Source of the DNA: Planococcus citri
Taxonomy: Eukaryota > Arthropoda > Insecta > Hemiptera > Pseudococcidae
NCBI RefSeq assembly: GCF_950023065.1
Contig: NC_088681.1
Span: forward strand, 61,910,836-61,974,835
Reading direction: 5' to 3'
DNA length: 64,000 bases
Below, piece after piece: positions 1 through 11,580 of this stretch. The position numbers and the translations under genes are program-made. Position 1 is the first letter of the stretch. Each line of letters begins with the position of its first letter. Under the pieces are notes generated by a model that made no database searches, was not told the origin of the DNA, and saw only the letters and a program-made list of their open reading frames with translations.

Positions 1-10
1 TTAGATAGAT
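1..10 (-). CDS. Gene A, first bases of FAMeT1 exon (partial)
   Basis: On the minus strand a TTTTTTGCAG acceptor ends at base 11, and the exon starts at base 10 and leaves the window. Its first bases (ATCTATCTAA) equal the start of the intact FAMeT1 exon of gene C at 23232, and the flanking intron also matches that unit. With the G carried over from the signal exon they would encode D-L-S-N. Too little is present to say more than that gene A continues to the left. Confidence 0.6.
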
Positions 11-1904
11 CTGCAAAAAATGAAAATAATTGTCAATACGGCAAGTATGCTGTTATGATACAGATATGTCAAAAAAATTAAATTATTGTTAACTATATAG
101 TGAAGAGTGCTTGTGCATTTTAGTATACGTTTCTAGTCCTACTACCTCCGCTTATGTTCATTTTTTTAATAAAGTTGAAAATGCCGTTCATCAAATTTAA
201 CTTCTTTCAATATAAAATCTCTTTTCAAAATTTTCTAAAATGATGTCACTTGCATGTTTCTTTTATTTCCCTGTTCTCTCACAACTACCTAATACATATC
301 CGGTCGTACATGTGTAACGCGACAAAAAAGATGTGATTGTTCATGCCGGTGAAAATGTGATTTTACTTGTAATCAGCTTATTTGAAGCACTTTTTAAAAA
401 AATGTTTGCTCGAGCTGTTATTTCGTTTTTATTTGGCAAAATAATTAAAATTTGCAACGTAAAAATATTTAAAAAAATCGTTGATAATTTTCTCATACTT
501 AGTATTCGTTTTGATGAGACAGTGCCGGATATCCTTTGATTTTAGTTGATCGTTCAAAATCAGTCATACCGGATGGGCATTTTTTATCAATGCGGTCAAT
601 TGGGAATGTTGCCAACTCACGAACAATCGTGAAGTCGTATTGCGGACATCCTGACCATTATTTTTTGCTGCTTGTGTCTGTGTGTTTGCGTTTTTTAAGA
701 TCATTACCTATGTTCCCTTTGCTATCAATTTGTTTTTCCGGCAAACATGAAATCATGAAATTATATTGTCGACAAATTGATGATAAAATATTTTAAAGCG
801 ATTGCATGTTTTATATTAAAAAAATTATACTCGAGTTGCTGCGTGTCAGCTTTGGTGGACATTTTTTCTTGCTTTTTTTCATGTTATGATCAAGAGAGTA
901 GGAAAAAGTTGAGCGAGTCTTTCAAAAAGGGAGTGATGAGCTCTCAAAATGACGCAATTTAATTTTTTACTAAAAATTATTTGTATAACTTCGTTAAAAT
1001 TTACAAATCTGGTCCGAATCTAGTTTAGCGTTGTTCGAGTATTTTATTATGTTGCGGGAAAAAATCGATCAAAATTGAACACAGGCGAGAAAAATTTTGA
1101 AAAAATCGTTTTCTGAATTTTCAAAGGTCTTTTATTTGTATAATTTTTTGTTCTCCAAAAAACACGTACCTGCCTATGTACCTATGTATTTTGTGTAGTG
1201 ATACTTGTGCAACTCCTCAGTCATTTCCGCTACCTCCAAAGTTGCGATTTGAGGTTTTGAAAATCCCTGACCCATTGAATTCAAAATTCAATAACTTTTT
1301 ATGTAGTAGATGCAAAAAAAAATTCAAGAAAAAAGAGTAAATTTGAACAGTTTGATCGAGATGAAAATTTTCTCAAAAAAAATCAAATTAAATAGGTAGG
1401 TAATCGACCAGAAAATTTGAAATTTTTCCTGCGTCTTGTTCAGGTCATTTGGCCATGATTTTTCGCTATACCTACTCAATTAAAATTCGAAAAAAATTGA
1501 AAAACGACCCACCCTTATACGAGTAGGTACCTACTGTAATATATTTGTGACTGTCGGAAAATTTTGTCACGATGGTTTTGGAACACACGGATTAACACCT
1601 ACTGGTTAATTTGGAAATCCCAGCCGAGGATTTACAATTGACTGTTCTTAACCTAGTACCTACTGTTTTCTCAATGACCCAAACCATGAGATTGATACTA
1701 GCGCTGAAAACGGTTCATGCTAGTGGATGTGTGAATCGAGTAAAATCATGACAAACGTCAAATATCAAAAAATAACGTCAAAACCTTCTTGAATAGAATA
1801 GACCACAGACATTATTATGAAAAAAAAACCGCTTATGATTTACCTATGTAGCCTAATATTGTACATTTTTGTACTGTAAATGTGAAATTCTGACACTTAC
1901 TTAC
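11..1904 (-). other. Intron 1 of gene A (shared unit sequence)
   Basis: This is the intron between the signal-peptide exon and the first FAMeT exon of gene A. From about 300 to 1800 it is clearly similar to intron 1 of genes C (37960-39100), D (47000-48200) and E (56450-57960), including shared CAAACATGAAATC and GTCGACAAATTGAT tracts. Short open frames inside it are not conserved as proteins. I see no mobile element with clear ends here. It shows that introns were duplicated together with the exons. Confidence 0.6.
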
Positions 1905-2067
1905 CTATTTCATTGTCCCCGCTGCCTATTTCTTCTTCATTGTTAATCAATTCATCTTCAGTGTTGGTCAATTTTTTATTGGTACTTAATTCATATTCAC
2001 TGTCGATTCCATAGACGACATTAATAATCACTAAATAAACACTAATTATTTTAAACTGCGAAAGCAT
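1905..2067 (-). CDS. Gene A signal-peptide exon
   Basis: The ATG at 2067 opens a 54-codon reading frame that begins MLSQFKIISVYLVIINVVYG, a typical secretory signal with a hydrophobic core at residues 5-19. An acidic, Asn/Ser/Glu-rich linker with several NNEEE and GSGDNEIG-like stretches follows. The exon ends in phase 1 at a GTAAGTAAG donor. The start is supported by a TATA/initiator pair about 60-95 bp upstream and by alignment with the start exons of B, C, D and E. The linker is longer than in B-D, and the exon is closest to that of gene E, so A and E form a subtype. Confidence 0.75.
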
Positions 2068-2126
2068 TTTGTATGAATACAGATTTCAACTGTCACTTCC
2101 TCGCTTCAGTTTTGTTCAAGAGAAAC

Positions 2127-2161
2127 TGCATTATGGTGAACATTATTGCACTCTATTTATA
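2127..2161 (-). promoter_or_regulatory. Gene A core promoter (TATA box and initiator)
   Basis: On the minus strand TATAAATA occupies 2161-2154, and a GCAGTT initiator-like motif has its A at 2127, 34 bp downstream. The start codon follows 60 bp later. The same pair with similar spacing precedes genes B, C, D and E, which makes it a credible promoter and not a chance AT-rich match. Confidence 0.6.
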
Positions 2162-2679
2162 CGTATGGACGGTACCAGGAATAGTAGCAAGTGCAATCAT
2201 TTAGATAAGCCATTATCGTTTGTACTATAAAGAATTTATAGGAAATACCACCAGTGACGAGAACTTAAATATAATTTTATTCTGAAATCATACCTAACAC
2301 ATATCAATCTCTATTTTCCCCACGTCAGATTTCAATGTTTCAAATTCAAAATTTCCCAAGTTTTCGAGTACCTACTGCCTTTGTTGCGATCGTGAAAGTT
2401 GGCCGGGGAGTGACTTCTCTTTACGTTTTGATGGTCTGGGATCACTATACGATAAAAATTCATTTAAGGGAATTATTCATGAACGAACCGATTAATTTTT
2501 TGAAAGAATCATTCGCTTATGAATAGATTCATTTTTAGCGAATTATTCGCCAACGAATTGATTAATTGATTAAACTTTTTGAAATTTTAATGTTATTATT
2601 CATTTAAATATATTACATATTTGAATTTAAAATTAAATTAAATATTGACGAACATTATATGTATTAATAGCTTAATAAT

Positions 2680-3110
2680 ATGATAAAAGTAATGAAGCAC
2701 GTTTATTATGATACGAGTAAAAGATATCAATAATTGTAAAATTGAATTTTTTAATCACTTCCATGAGTTTATGGATCGTGAAACGTGATTTGAACGGCTG
2801 AAAGATTTTGCCTCCAACAATGGATTTACTGAAAGTTGAATAGAAGTTGATGTAATGTGTATCCAAAGCTGGTAACACAATGCAGAAGAATGTTATCTTT
2901 GACAAAGTTCCAACTGAGGCGCGTAACATGTGCACGGAAAATTTTTGGAATAATGAAGCAGACTTATTTAACAGAATCCGAATTATTTGGTTCGATGTTG
3001 TGGAGTTTTTTTGTTCGGGAGCCGTCAATTGTAATTATAGAAATACAAGAAAATTAGCTGCACAAAATTGCAAAAACAAAACATACACAAGATATTATAA
3101 ATGAGTACGC
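2680..3110. other. Conserved intergenic block upstream of gene A
   Basis: This block recurs at about 18576-18950, 40420-40800 and 60530-60880, and in diverged form at 50830-51050. It always lies between the 3' end of one FAMeT gene and the promoter of the next. It carries short open frames in several phases, but no frame is kept open across copies. I read it as non-coding duplicated spacer, possibly with upstream regulatory sites. Its function is unknown. Confidence 0.5.
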
Positions 3111-3487
3111 TATAGTGTAAATACGTACGCTTTGCAAACAATGTGAGTATTTGCAAGAATTCAATAAGAGCTAAGTTCCATTTTCAAAAAAATTGACTTA
3201 AAGGTGCCATGCCATGGTATCATTCTACTACGCCTTCACATTCCCAACCTATCAAAAGTCCCCAATACCTACTTCCTAATAATTCAAAATTCGCACTGAA
3301 GATTACGTTGGCGCTAAATTCAACAGTAGGAAAAAAAGCAAAAGGAACTATAATTATTGGGAATCCTACATTTCAAATTCGTTGCGCATTTTTAATAATT
3401 TTGTTACTTTTTTTTGATAAAATAAATCTAAAATCAGTTCATTTGTAGTACCTTTTTGGAATTTCGCCAATAAGGGGTTACATATTT

Positions 3488-5200
3488 TGAGACCTCCCTT
3501 TGCCCCTCAACCAAATTGTTTGAAAGGGTGAATTTTGCGCACGTTGATAGTAAATATAGGTACTAAATAATGCTCGGTGCCATGATTTTTACCGTTTACC
3601 ACCACTACCTAAGAACTCGGCTCAATAAACCATTTAAATGTGATTATCTCGAAATAAATTTTTGGCACTTAGCTCCTTTTGCATTTTTTGGATACCTACA
3701 TTTCGGTGCATATTCGAATGTACCGATTAGTGGTTATCAGTAGAACCATGGGGGGTAAAAACTGTATCTGAATGTCCGTTGCAATATGACCGCGAATGTC
3801 CCAAAAAGTGTATTTGAATGTCCGTTTGGATTTTTGCGCTTACAGGGGTTTCTAAAGTAGGTCTAGGTACATCTGTTGAATATAATGTACCTACCTGGTT
3901 CAAAAAATTTTTCTTGGCAAATATTTCGTAGAAAGATATCATTTCTGAAACTAGGGAAATATTTTGTTAGGCAGTGGTGCCAATTTTTAAATAATTTTTG
4001 TCAATTTCAAAAATTTGAAAAAATAGTTGAAAACTTACCTGTGAAATTGTTTTGATTTTTGAAATTGGAAAAGAACATTTAGGTTTACGTTTTGAAAATT
4101 TGGAGATTATTATAATGAATCGTACTAGCCTATAGGCAAATGTTAGATATCAGAGAAAAGGTATACCTAATAGTCATGAAATGATCTACCTACTCGTAAT
4201 TGTAAGATCAAGAAAGATATTTTAGAATTTTCTTCAGTTCTCAATCAAGATTATAGGCACATACGTTTTAAACAATTTTTTTTTCATCCCTCCCCCTCTT
4301 CTTGGACTATAAGAACATTTCAGCTTTAGCCAGAGGAATTTCATATTTTGTGTGATTTTACGTTGGATTTGAAAAATATGAGTGGAGATTACTTTGGCTA
4401 AAAAATTGAGGTATGTCCAAATTCTTGAGAGGGACAAACAAAAGCAGGCGATAAAGGTCAAAAAAATCAAAATCAACTTTTTAGAGCAATTCGGAGAAGA
4501 GAAACCTCACAAATCGACTTGGAAGGCTGGAAAATTTGCGTGTGCGTTTTGAGGGGGGTCCTTGATATGCCTTTTAAGAGTTTAGACTTTTCAGCTGTAA
4601 AAAAGTAAATTTTTGTGCCTTCTCAATGGTTTTTAGCCTGATTTTCCTGAAGTAAAAATGCAATAAGGCTTAGGCTATACAGTCGATCATAATTCCAGGA
4701 TTGGGAGTGGGGCCTCTCATAAATCTATTTTGGGGTTTCATGAGCCCATCTTCATCGACCTTACGCTTATCTAGGTATCTTTATGCTACATGCAAGGTAT
4801 ATAGTTGTACTTTCCATTGGGTTCCATATTCGTTAAAACCCAGATATGTTTGGGAATCCCTAGTCATACAAGGTTTTTTTTACTTCGGACATTCGGATAC
4901 ACCTTTTGGGACATTGGCGGTCATTTCGCTTCGGACATTCGGATACAGTTTTTACCCCCTGTGGTTCTATTGTATTCTACTAATCGGTACATTCGAATAT
5001 GCGGCCCTACATTTCTGGTTTACTTCTCTAACAAATTGTTGGAAAGGGTGAATTTTTGCACTAGTTGGTAGGCTATGTGCCATTATTTTTGCCGTTTACC
5101 ACCACTGCCTAAGAATTGCAGGGCACAAAACAAATGTTTAAAAATGCGATTATCTCGGAATTACGTTTTTGGCACTCAGCTCCTTTTGAATTCTTGACAT
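3488..5200. repeat. Composite repeat with direct and inverted copies
   Basis: Two direct copies of a roughly 180-bp segment lie at about 3508-3690 and 5028-5200; both contain GTTTACCACCACT and TTTTTGGCACT. Between them, 3705-3840 and 4885-5000 form an inverted pair containing CGGACATTCGGATAC and the AATGTCCG motif. This looks like a transposon with subterminal repeats or two nested elements, but I cannot define target-site duplications. The 3840-4880 interior holds no recognisable gene. Confidence 0.5.
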
Positions 5201-5436
5201 ACAAATATAGTATGATCGGATCGTGATCCTTATTACTCATTAAAAATACTCATCAGAAAGTGAAATTTACTCCTAAAGTTGGGATTTATGAAATTTGAAT
5301 GTTTGAAAAGGAACCCTTTCTATCTTTTGAAAAAATGTTAATCACGAAAATTCATTCGTTTTCTCATTTCCAGCTATTAGAACTAACCTGTTTCTCTAAT
5401 GCCAACAAAATAACAATATTTTATTGAAATACGTAC

Positions 5437-5907
5437 CTGTCTGAGGTGGAAAAGCCACCCAAGCACCATAATCATTACTAGAAAAACCAAAGTATTTGAT
5501 TATCCTGGGCTTCGTTTTCAGAGATGCAAGGGCAGGTCCCCTGTTTTTTCCAACTTCAATTGTTGATCCATCTGTTGTGATTCGAATCCAAAATAGGCGC
5601 CATTCTTGAGATGATATGAGATTTTCTTCATCATATCTAACCTGTTCTTCTCCGGCAGGAGTTGTTCGTATTGCTAAATGCGTATTTTCTATGACTACAT
5701 CAAAAATATCAACATCCTCATGCATTGTATCATTTTTTGAAATAGCAGATATTCCAGGATCATTTTTTTCTGTAAAAATGATTCGAGCGAAACGATCCGC
5801 TTGGAGGTTGAATTCCAAAAAAAATTCATCATCATTATTTATATCTGCAATCGGATATAGTGTAGAATAAGCGGAGCGTGGTACATGAATTCTGTGCCGA
5901 AGAAGAT
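5437..5907 (-). CDS. Gene B FAMeT4 exon
   Basis: This 471-nt exon runs from a TTTTTACAG acceptor to a GTACGT donor, with phase 1 at both ends. It encodes one FAMeT (Methyltransf_FA) domain: YPIADINNDD and FFLEF near the start, ARIIFTEKND in the middle, the family signature EWRLFWIRIT...EVGKN at roughly residues 95-120, and a KYFGFSS...WVAFPPQ end. The reading frame is open throughout. It is closest to the FAMeT4 exons of C, D and F. In the real transcript it lies behind the EGF frameshift. Confidence 0.75.
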
Positions 5908-7182
5908 CTGTAAAAAATGAAAATAGAAAGAAACAATGGTGTGTTGAAATGATGCGCTAAAGAATATGCAATACAAACGTTTTCTATCAGAGTGAGGCGC
6001 GTCAGAATAAACTAAGAACCGGGTATGCTACGAGTAGGTAGAGGTACATATGGTATCTAAATGGAGAAAAGTACATAAATCCTTTCAATATCCCGAAAAG
6101 TACACCTCGCTATTTGAACCAAAACGTGTAGGCTACTATTCATATTTTTTACCCATATTTCAGGAAATCTAGATTCGTTTGACTTGATTTAAATTGTTGA
6201 TGGCTTGGATTATGGATGCTTGGGTTGAATATAGGTACTTCGTAAGGTGAGTCAACTTTATAAAGGAAAAATTCTTTTTCACTTTTTCAAAGTCTCACCC
6301 CCTAAAAGTGTTCATTTAGGTATGTCTGAAAAGACGTCATATAAAATTTTAGCTCAAAAAAATAATATTTGCTGGTGGCTGGCACAGGAGAGTTGAATGT
6401 TGAGAAGGTACTCGTAGGAGCGCGTCGAGTGAAAACTCCCACGGTTGCGCGTCAGGGAATGCAGCGTTGCGTTCCCTTGTTGGATCGAAGCGACATGTTA
6501 AAATGGCGTTGTGCTCTGGACCGAGCATTTTGCTCGTTGTATCCGAAATCTCGTACTAATCGATCTCATTATTTGTATAAGCGATTCCCACTGTAATTCT
6601 GTCAGAATCTTTTTTTAACATCACTATAACTTTTTGTAGAATCCATCGGTGCGGAGTTCTGAGCAAAAAACTCCTTTTTGCGCTTTTCACGAAAAAAGCA
6701 AAACTGCTCCGAAACTCCTATTTTGATGAAGTCACTGCTCCATCCATCCCCTCAAAAGTTTGTATCAATATTCGGATAGATGCGGGAAAACGCATTTTTG
6801 TGGTAGTTTTTACTCCCTAGGGGCGGTCGCACCGGGTCTATCGGCGGGGACTTTTAATTTGTTATTAAGAAAGTTCAATAAAACATATTTATGAGAAAAT
6901 CGCCGAGATGGGAACTTTTTTGACCTCAAGTGAAAATTTTGAAAATTCGATTGCAACAATCGCAAAAAGTGTGGTAATCGTGGTGTTTTGACCCGCTGAA
7001 CACAAATCAAGCGTTCGTTTTTCATAAAAGGAATTTTTTAATGGTGTAAAAGTGCTTTCAAGTTGTTAAAAAAATAGTAAATAATTTTTGCGATCCATCA
7101 ATCTTCAAGTGCTCTGTGGAGGGAGCTAAAATTGGTCTCGAATTTTCAATTCAATAGGTCAAGGAGGTTCAGAATCTCGAAT
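5908..7182. other. Gene B intron, with unit-specific insert
   Basis: Positions 5908-6175 and 6880-7180 match the FAMeT3-FAMeT4 intron of genes C (19652-20260) and D. Positions of about 6176-6879 are an extra piece absent from those units, so it was inserted in B or lost elsewhere. It has a somewhat GC-richer core (6400-6600) with an open frame of 75 codons on the plus strand that resembles no protein I recognise. No terminal repeats are evident. Confidence 0.4.
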
Positions 7183-8188
7183 GCAAGGGCGTATTCAGGG
7201 GGGTGATTTGGGGTATAATTACCTCCCAGGGCCAAAAAATCCTTACAAGGGAACTACCTGAACCGACAGAAATGAAAATAAACGAATCAAACCTAGATCG
7301 AAAGAGGACTACCTCAGGAACCCCAAATTCTGAATTTCAAGTGCTGAAGTTGATTTCTCGATTTTTGGTGAATTTTTGAAAATTGAAAAATCAAAAAATT
7401 ACCAAATAATTCCAAAAATAGAAAATATTGATGAAAAATGGAATTTTCTCGGGAAGTGGTTCAGACGGCGTCCCTAACTCATTTACAACTATCGAAATTC
7501 GTAAAACCTCAATTCCAGTGATTCTGGAGCCTCCAGCGATTTTTTATCATTTCTCCAGAAACTTGAAATTGCTGTGGAACGGCTAAAAATCAACTTCAGC
7601 ACAAATAACTTTATTTGGGGCCTATGTGGGTTGCCTTTAACCAATTTTTGCGGTTGTCGCGAAAATCGGCTTCTGCCAATTCAGATGTGTATTTTTGCCC
7701 ATTGGAAAAAATGCCAAAATTTGAAAATCTTGAATATTCCATCTTTTGCGATGCTACCTATCCGAAATCGAGATCTGACCTATTTTCGACGTTCCGAATG
7801 AGTAAACCTCCAATTTTGACCATTCTGGAGCCTCCAGCGATTATTTATCATTTCTCCAAAAACTTGAAACAGCTCTTGAATGGCTAAAAATCAACTTCAG
7901 CACAAATCACTTTATTTGGGGGCAATTTAGATTGCTTTTAACCATTTTTTGCGGTTGTCGCAAAAATCGGCGTCTGCCGGTTCAGATGTATATTTTTGCC
8001 CATTGACTTGTGCAATGAATGAATGGCAAAATTTGAAAATGTTTAATATTCCATCTATTGTGATGCTACCTATCCTGATTCAAACTCCAACATGTGGTTT
8101 TTTTCCAAAGAAAGTACATACATACCTATGAGCCTACTTGGTACTGCACATGTACCTACAATTCAATGGGCAAAATACACATCTGAAC

Positions 8189-8961
8189 CATAGGCGCCGC
8201 AACCAGGGGGGCCGGGGGGCCGTGGCTCCCCCAAACTCAAAATTGGCCCCCAAGCAGAATTCATATTCATGTAAAAAAGCAGACTTTTTTTTTAAAAAAA
8301 CACTATAGTCATCACATGCTTGAAAAAAATGGTCTGGTTTTTTAGAAAAATGCAAATCAGTTCAATTTTTGAGTGACTTCTAAAAATTACTTTTTCAAGG
8401 AAAACATGAGCAGTGATGAAATTTTGACCACACTGAAAAGAAAGAAGGACTGATTTTTGAAAGTTTTGCCCTCGCTTCGCTCGGGTTGTTTGCTTTTCTG
8501 TTTTCCTTCGTTGATTTAAAAAAAAATCATCATTCAAATTCCATTGTTTCATGCTTCTTGCTTCTCAAAATACTAATTTTCAAGAACGTTTGGGCTCATT
8601 TTTTTCGCTTTTGAATTTTTCAAAAAAAAATCATCATTTGAATTTCAAAATTTTGAAGCAAAATGTAAATGATAAACTTTTTAGAAGTAACTCATCATTG
8701 TGCAGCTCCAAAATTTCCTTGTATGTGCTATGGTTTCTAAAATTTTCATTTTTTTTCTTTTTTCAAGTTTTTATTCGCACCAAAAATGAATATGTATTTT
8801 GAAACACTGTTTTTAATGCAAACGAACGAATATAGGCACTCGGGTACCCTACTAAAATCATATGTTTCGTAAAAAAAAATGTATGTATATGTATGCTGCT
8901 GGTAATTTGCCTTCATATGTAGCTTGGCCCCCCCAGAAATTTGACCTCAGCGGCGCCTATG
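8189..8961. mobile_element. hAT-like non-autonomous element (8-bp duplication)
   Basis: The termini are perfect 12-bp inverted repeats, CATAGGCGCCGC and its complement, followed inward by G/C-rich tracts. ATCTGAAC occurs immediately outside both ends (8181-8188 and 8962-8969), an exact 8-bp target-site duplication as expected for hAT-superfamily elements. The 773-bp body has no transposase frame. Its CCTCGCTTCGCTCGG motif recurs near 10285 and 56150, so a family of such elements may be present. Confidence 0.75.
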
Positions 8962-9951
8962 ATCTGAACTGACAGACGTCGATTTTCGCGAAAACTGTAA
9001 AAAATGGTTAAAGGCAACCCACATAAGCCCTAAATAACGTGATTTGTGCTGAAGTTGATTTTTAGCCATTCCATGAGCTATTTCAAGTTTCTGGAGAAAA
9101 GATAGATAATCGCTGGAGGCTCCAGAATGGTCAAAATGGGGGTTTTACCCATTCGGAACGTCGAAAATAGGTCGGAGCTTGATTTCGGATAGGTAGCATC
9201 GCAAAAGATGGAATATTCAAGATTTTCAAATTTTGGCATTTTGGCATTTTTTCCAATGGGCAAAAATACACATCTGAACCGGCAGACGCCGATTTTCGCG
9301 ACAACCGCAAAAATTGGTTAAAGGCAGCCCACATAGGCCCCAAATAAAGTTATTTGTGCTGAAGTTGATTTTTAGCCGTTCCACAGCAATTTCAAGTTTC
9401 TGGAGAAATGATAAAAAATCGCTGGAGGCCCCAGAATCACTGGAATTGAGGTATTACGAATTTCGATAGTTGTAAATGAGTTAGGGACGCCGTCTGAACC
9501 ACTTCCCGAGAAAATTCCATTTTTCATCAATATTTTCTATTTTTGGTACGAGTATTATTTGGTAATTTTTTGATTTTTCGATTTTCAAAAATTCACCAAA
9601 AATCGAGAAATCAACTTCAGCCCTCGAAATTTTGGATTTGGGGTCCAGCGGTAGTCCCCTTTCGATCTAGCTTTGATTCGATCATTTTCGTTTCTGCCGG
9701 TTCAGGTAGTTCCCTTGTTAGGTTAATATAATTTCCTACGATTTCTTGGATTGAATCACACGAAAGTACATAATAATGTTGTTTTACGTTTCTAGGGAGA
9801 TAATCCGCTACAAACTTCAAAATTCATTGAAAATCACATTATCTCCTTAGTTGCATAATCTATGTATCTACCTGCTAATTATTTTTGTTTCTTTAATTAT
9901 GAATTTCCAATGCTTTTGTTTGCTTTCCTTTTTTGAAATTGAAATTTCTGG

Positions 9952-10058
9952 AAGCTTATTTTTCGTTATTATAAGGGAGAAAAAGTGCTCCTTTTGCTCC
10001 AGCTTACTGATCAGTGATCACTGAGATTTTTCTCGCTAATAACGAAAAATAAGTTATC
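9952..10058. repeat. Short palindromic hairpin repeat
   Basis: GCTTATTTTTCGTTATTA on the left pairs with TAATAACGAAAAATAAG on the right, around a centre containing TGATCAGTGATCACTGA. The whole could fold as a hairpin of about 100 nt. It lies inside the larger foldback element. It may be a tiny MITE, but no target duplication is clear. Confidence 0.4.
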
Positions 10059-10776
10059 CAACTCAGGAGTAGAAATGATTTTCAACAATTTTGAATTATT
10101 TTCCTCGCGTCGCTTAGGCAATAAACCTCGAAAATCGTCAAAAATCATTTTCGCTCCTAGTTGAATAAACTACTAATTCAAGTCTGAGGACGGACGTGAA
10201 GAGTGTCAAGTTAAATCCAGAAAAATCAATTTTACAATCAGAAATGTAGTATTTTTACTCTTTGGATTGACAAATTTCCAAAATTTTACCCTCGCTTCGC
10301 TCGTGCTTATCTGAATTTCATTATAAATTTATAAACAATTTAGGTATTGAATAAATTCAAAAACCTCACTCAAATCAACATGTTTTTCAAGCTGAAATTC
10401 AGCATGAAAATGTCTGAAATGTATACATATGAGCCAGTTGGGAATTTTGTGGTTTTTGTCCCCTACTTATGAGTCATTCATCACCCCCCAGGAGGAAATC
10501 CTGGATACGGGCTTGCTCAAATGGAAACTTTTGAGGGTGGTGGCCGAGGTATTGTGCATGTTATAGTATCCAAAAGTGGCAAAAAACACGATTTCTCCGA
10601 AAATGACCATACTTTAACGACCCTTGACTGGGCCCCCTGAACTGCTGGAGGGCGCGAAATTTTTCTGGATTGTCTTCTCCCGCTCAATGTAAACTTCCCT
10701 ACCAATTTTTGTCAACATCTAGGATAGTTATGTTTTTTTCGGTCCAATCTAGTGTGAGTGTGCATATTATACATAC

Positions 10777-11235
10777 CTATGTTAGTGTCCTTGGAACTTA
10801 CAAAATTCCAGTGACAAATATTTTTATAACTACTGAGTCCAAAGTACTTGATTGGCCAAGGATCTTTTTTTACAGACATGAATGCGAGTTTCCCAATATT
10901 CTTTCCAACTTCAATTAATGATCCATCTGGGGTAATTCGAATCCAAAATGGACGCCATTCTTCCATAGATAGTAAGTTGTGTTCAGTATAATCTAATGAT
11001 TCTGGTGATTCTGGATATGATTCGATGTTTGTTTTTGATTTATGTGAAAGAAAAATCACATTTAAAAAGCGGTAATCGTCTGTCACGAATGGATTTGCTG
11101 AATATAAAGAGATTTCAGCGAATCTTTCAGCTTTCACGTTGAACTTTAGGAAAATTTGGTCATCATTTTTTATAACGCTGATTGGATAAAATGTTGCTCC
11201 GTCGTGGGTTGTTAAGCTTCTGTATTTAGGAAGAT
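10777..11235 (-). CDS. Gene B FAMeT3 exon
   Basis: This 459-nt phase 1-1 exon starts D-L-P-K-Y-R and continues FYPISVIKNDDQIFLKFNVK. It carries the family signature EWRPFWIRITPDGSLIEVGKN and ends in CHWNFVSSKDTNIG at a GTATGT donor. It has no stop and aligns over its length with FAMeT3 of C, D and F. The first half of the domain (sheet region, LYSANPFVTDDYRF) varies more between copies than the EWRxFWIR half. In gene B it lies behind the EGF frameshift. Confidence 0.75.
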
Positions 11236-11580
11236 CTACAAGAAATAATCATTAAAGTGTTTAGCAAGATAAAATTTGATATTTTTTTCTTCAATGCTGG
11301 CGAGTGCCCAGTTTAGACTTGGGATGATTCACTTTTTAAAGAATCAAAACATGAGTATAACAAGAACATAAAAAAAAAAAACAAAAACAAAAAAACGCGA
11401 AGTATGCATACCTACACTGAGAAAACAAGTTTGGTGCAACTCACAGTAAAATTTAGTAAAGTTGACCTCTGGTCACCCTAGTTGTAAAGTTTAGTTTTGT
11501 AGAAAAGAAGGATATCGAAAAAGTTGAGCGGGGTAAACTAGAAAACTCTACAAATGGTACAAATGGTACGAAATTGAGAA
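11236..11580 (-). other. Gene B intron EGF-FAMeT3, unit-shared part
   Basis: This stretch matches the corresponding intron in genes C (20973-21450) and D (42830-43300), including a conserved GAAAACAAGTTTGGTGCAA segment. I see no gene in it. It ends at the left boundary of the inverted-repeat insertion at 11581. Confidence 0.45.

Larger units (their letters stand above)
7183..10516. mobile_element. Long foldback element, 3.3 kb, terminal inverted repeats
   Basis: The ends are inverted repeats of about 17 bp (GCAAGGGCGTATTCAGG on the left; the right end reads GCAAGCCCGTATCCAGG in reverse). Subterminal arms of several hundred bp are inverted (about 7250-8010 against 8970-9720) and contain internal direct repeats of the AATTCCAGTGATTCTGGAG-type block. 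The flanks read TCGAAT and TCAAAT, a possible 6-bp duplication with one mismatch. The homologous site in gene C (about 20250) is uninterrupted, which supports insertion. No transposase is visible. It is itself interrupted by the element at 8189-8961. Confidence 0.65.

Noticed and set aside
2672..3057. Overlapping open frames on both strands of the intergenic block
   Set aside because: The block is repeated in other units but the frames are interrupted there, and no domain is recognisable.
6369..6596. 75-residue plus-strand frame in a GC-richer segment
   Set aside because: No homology I recognise, no splice or promoter context, and the segment exists in one unit only.
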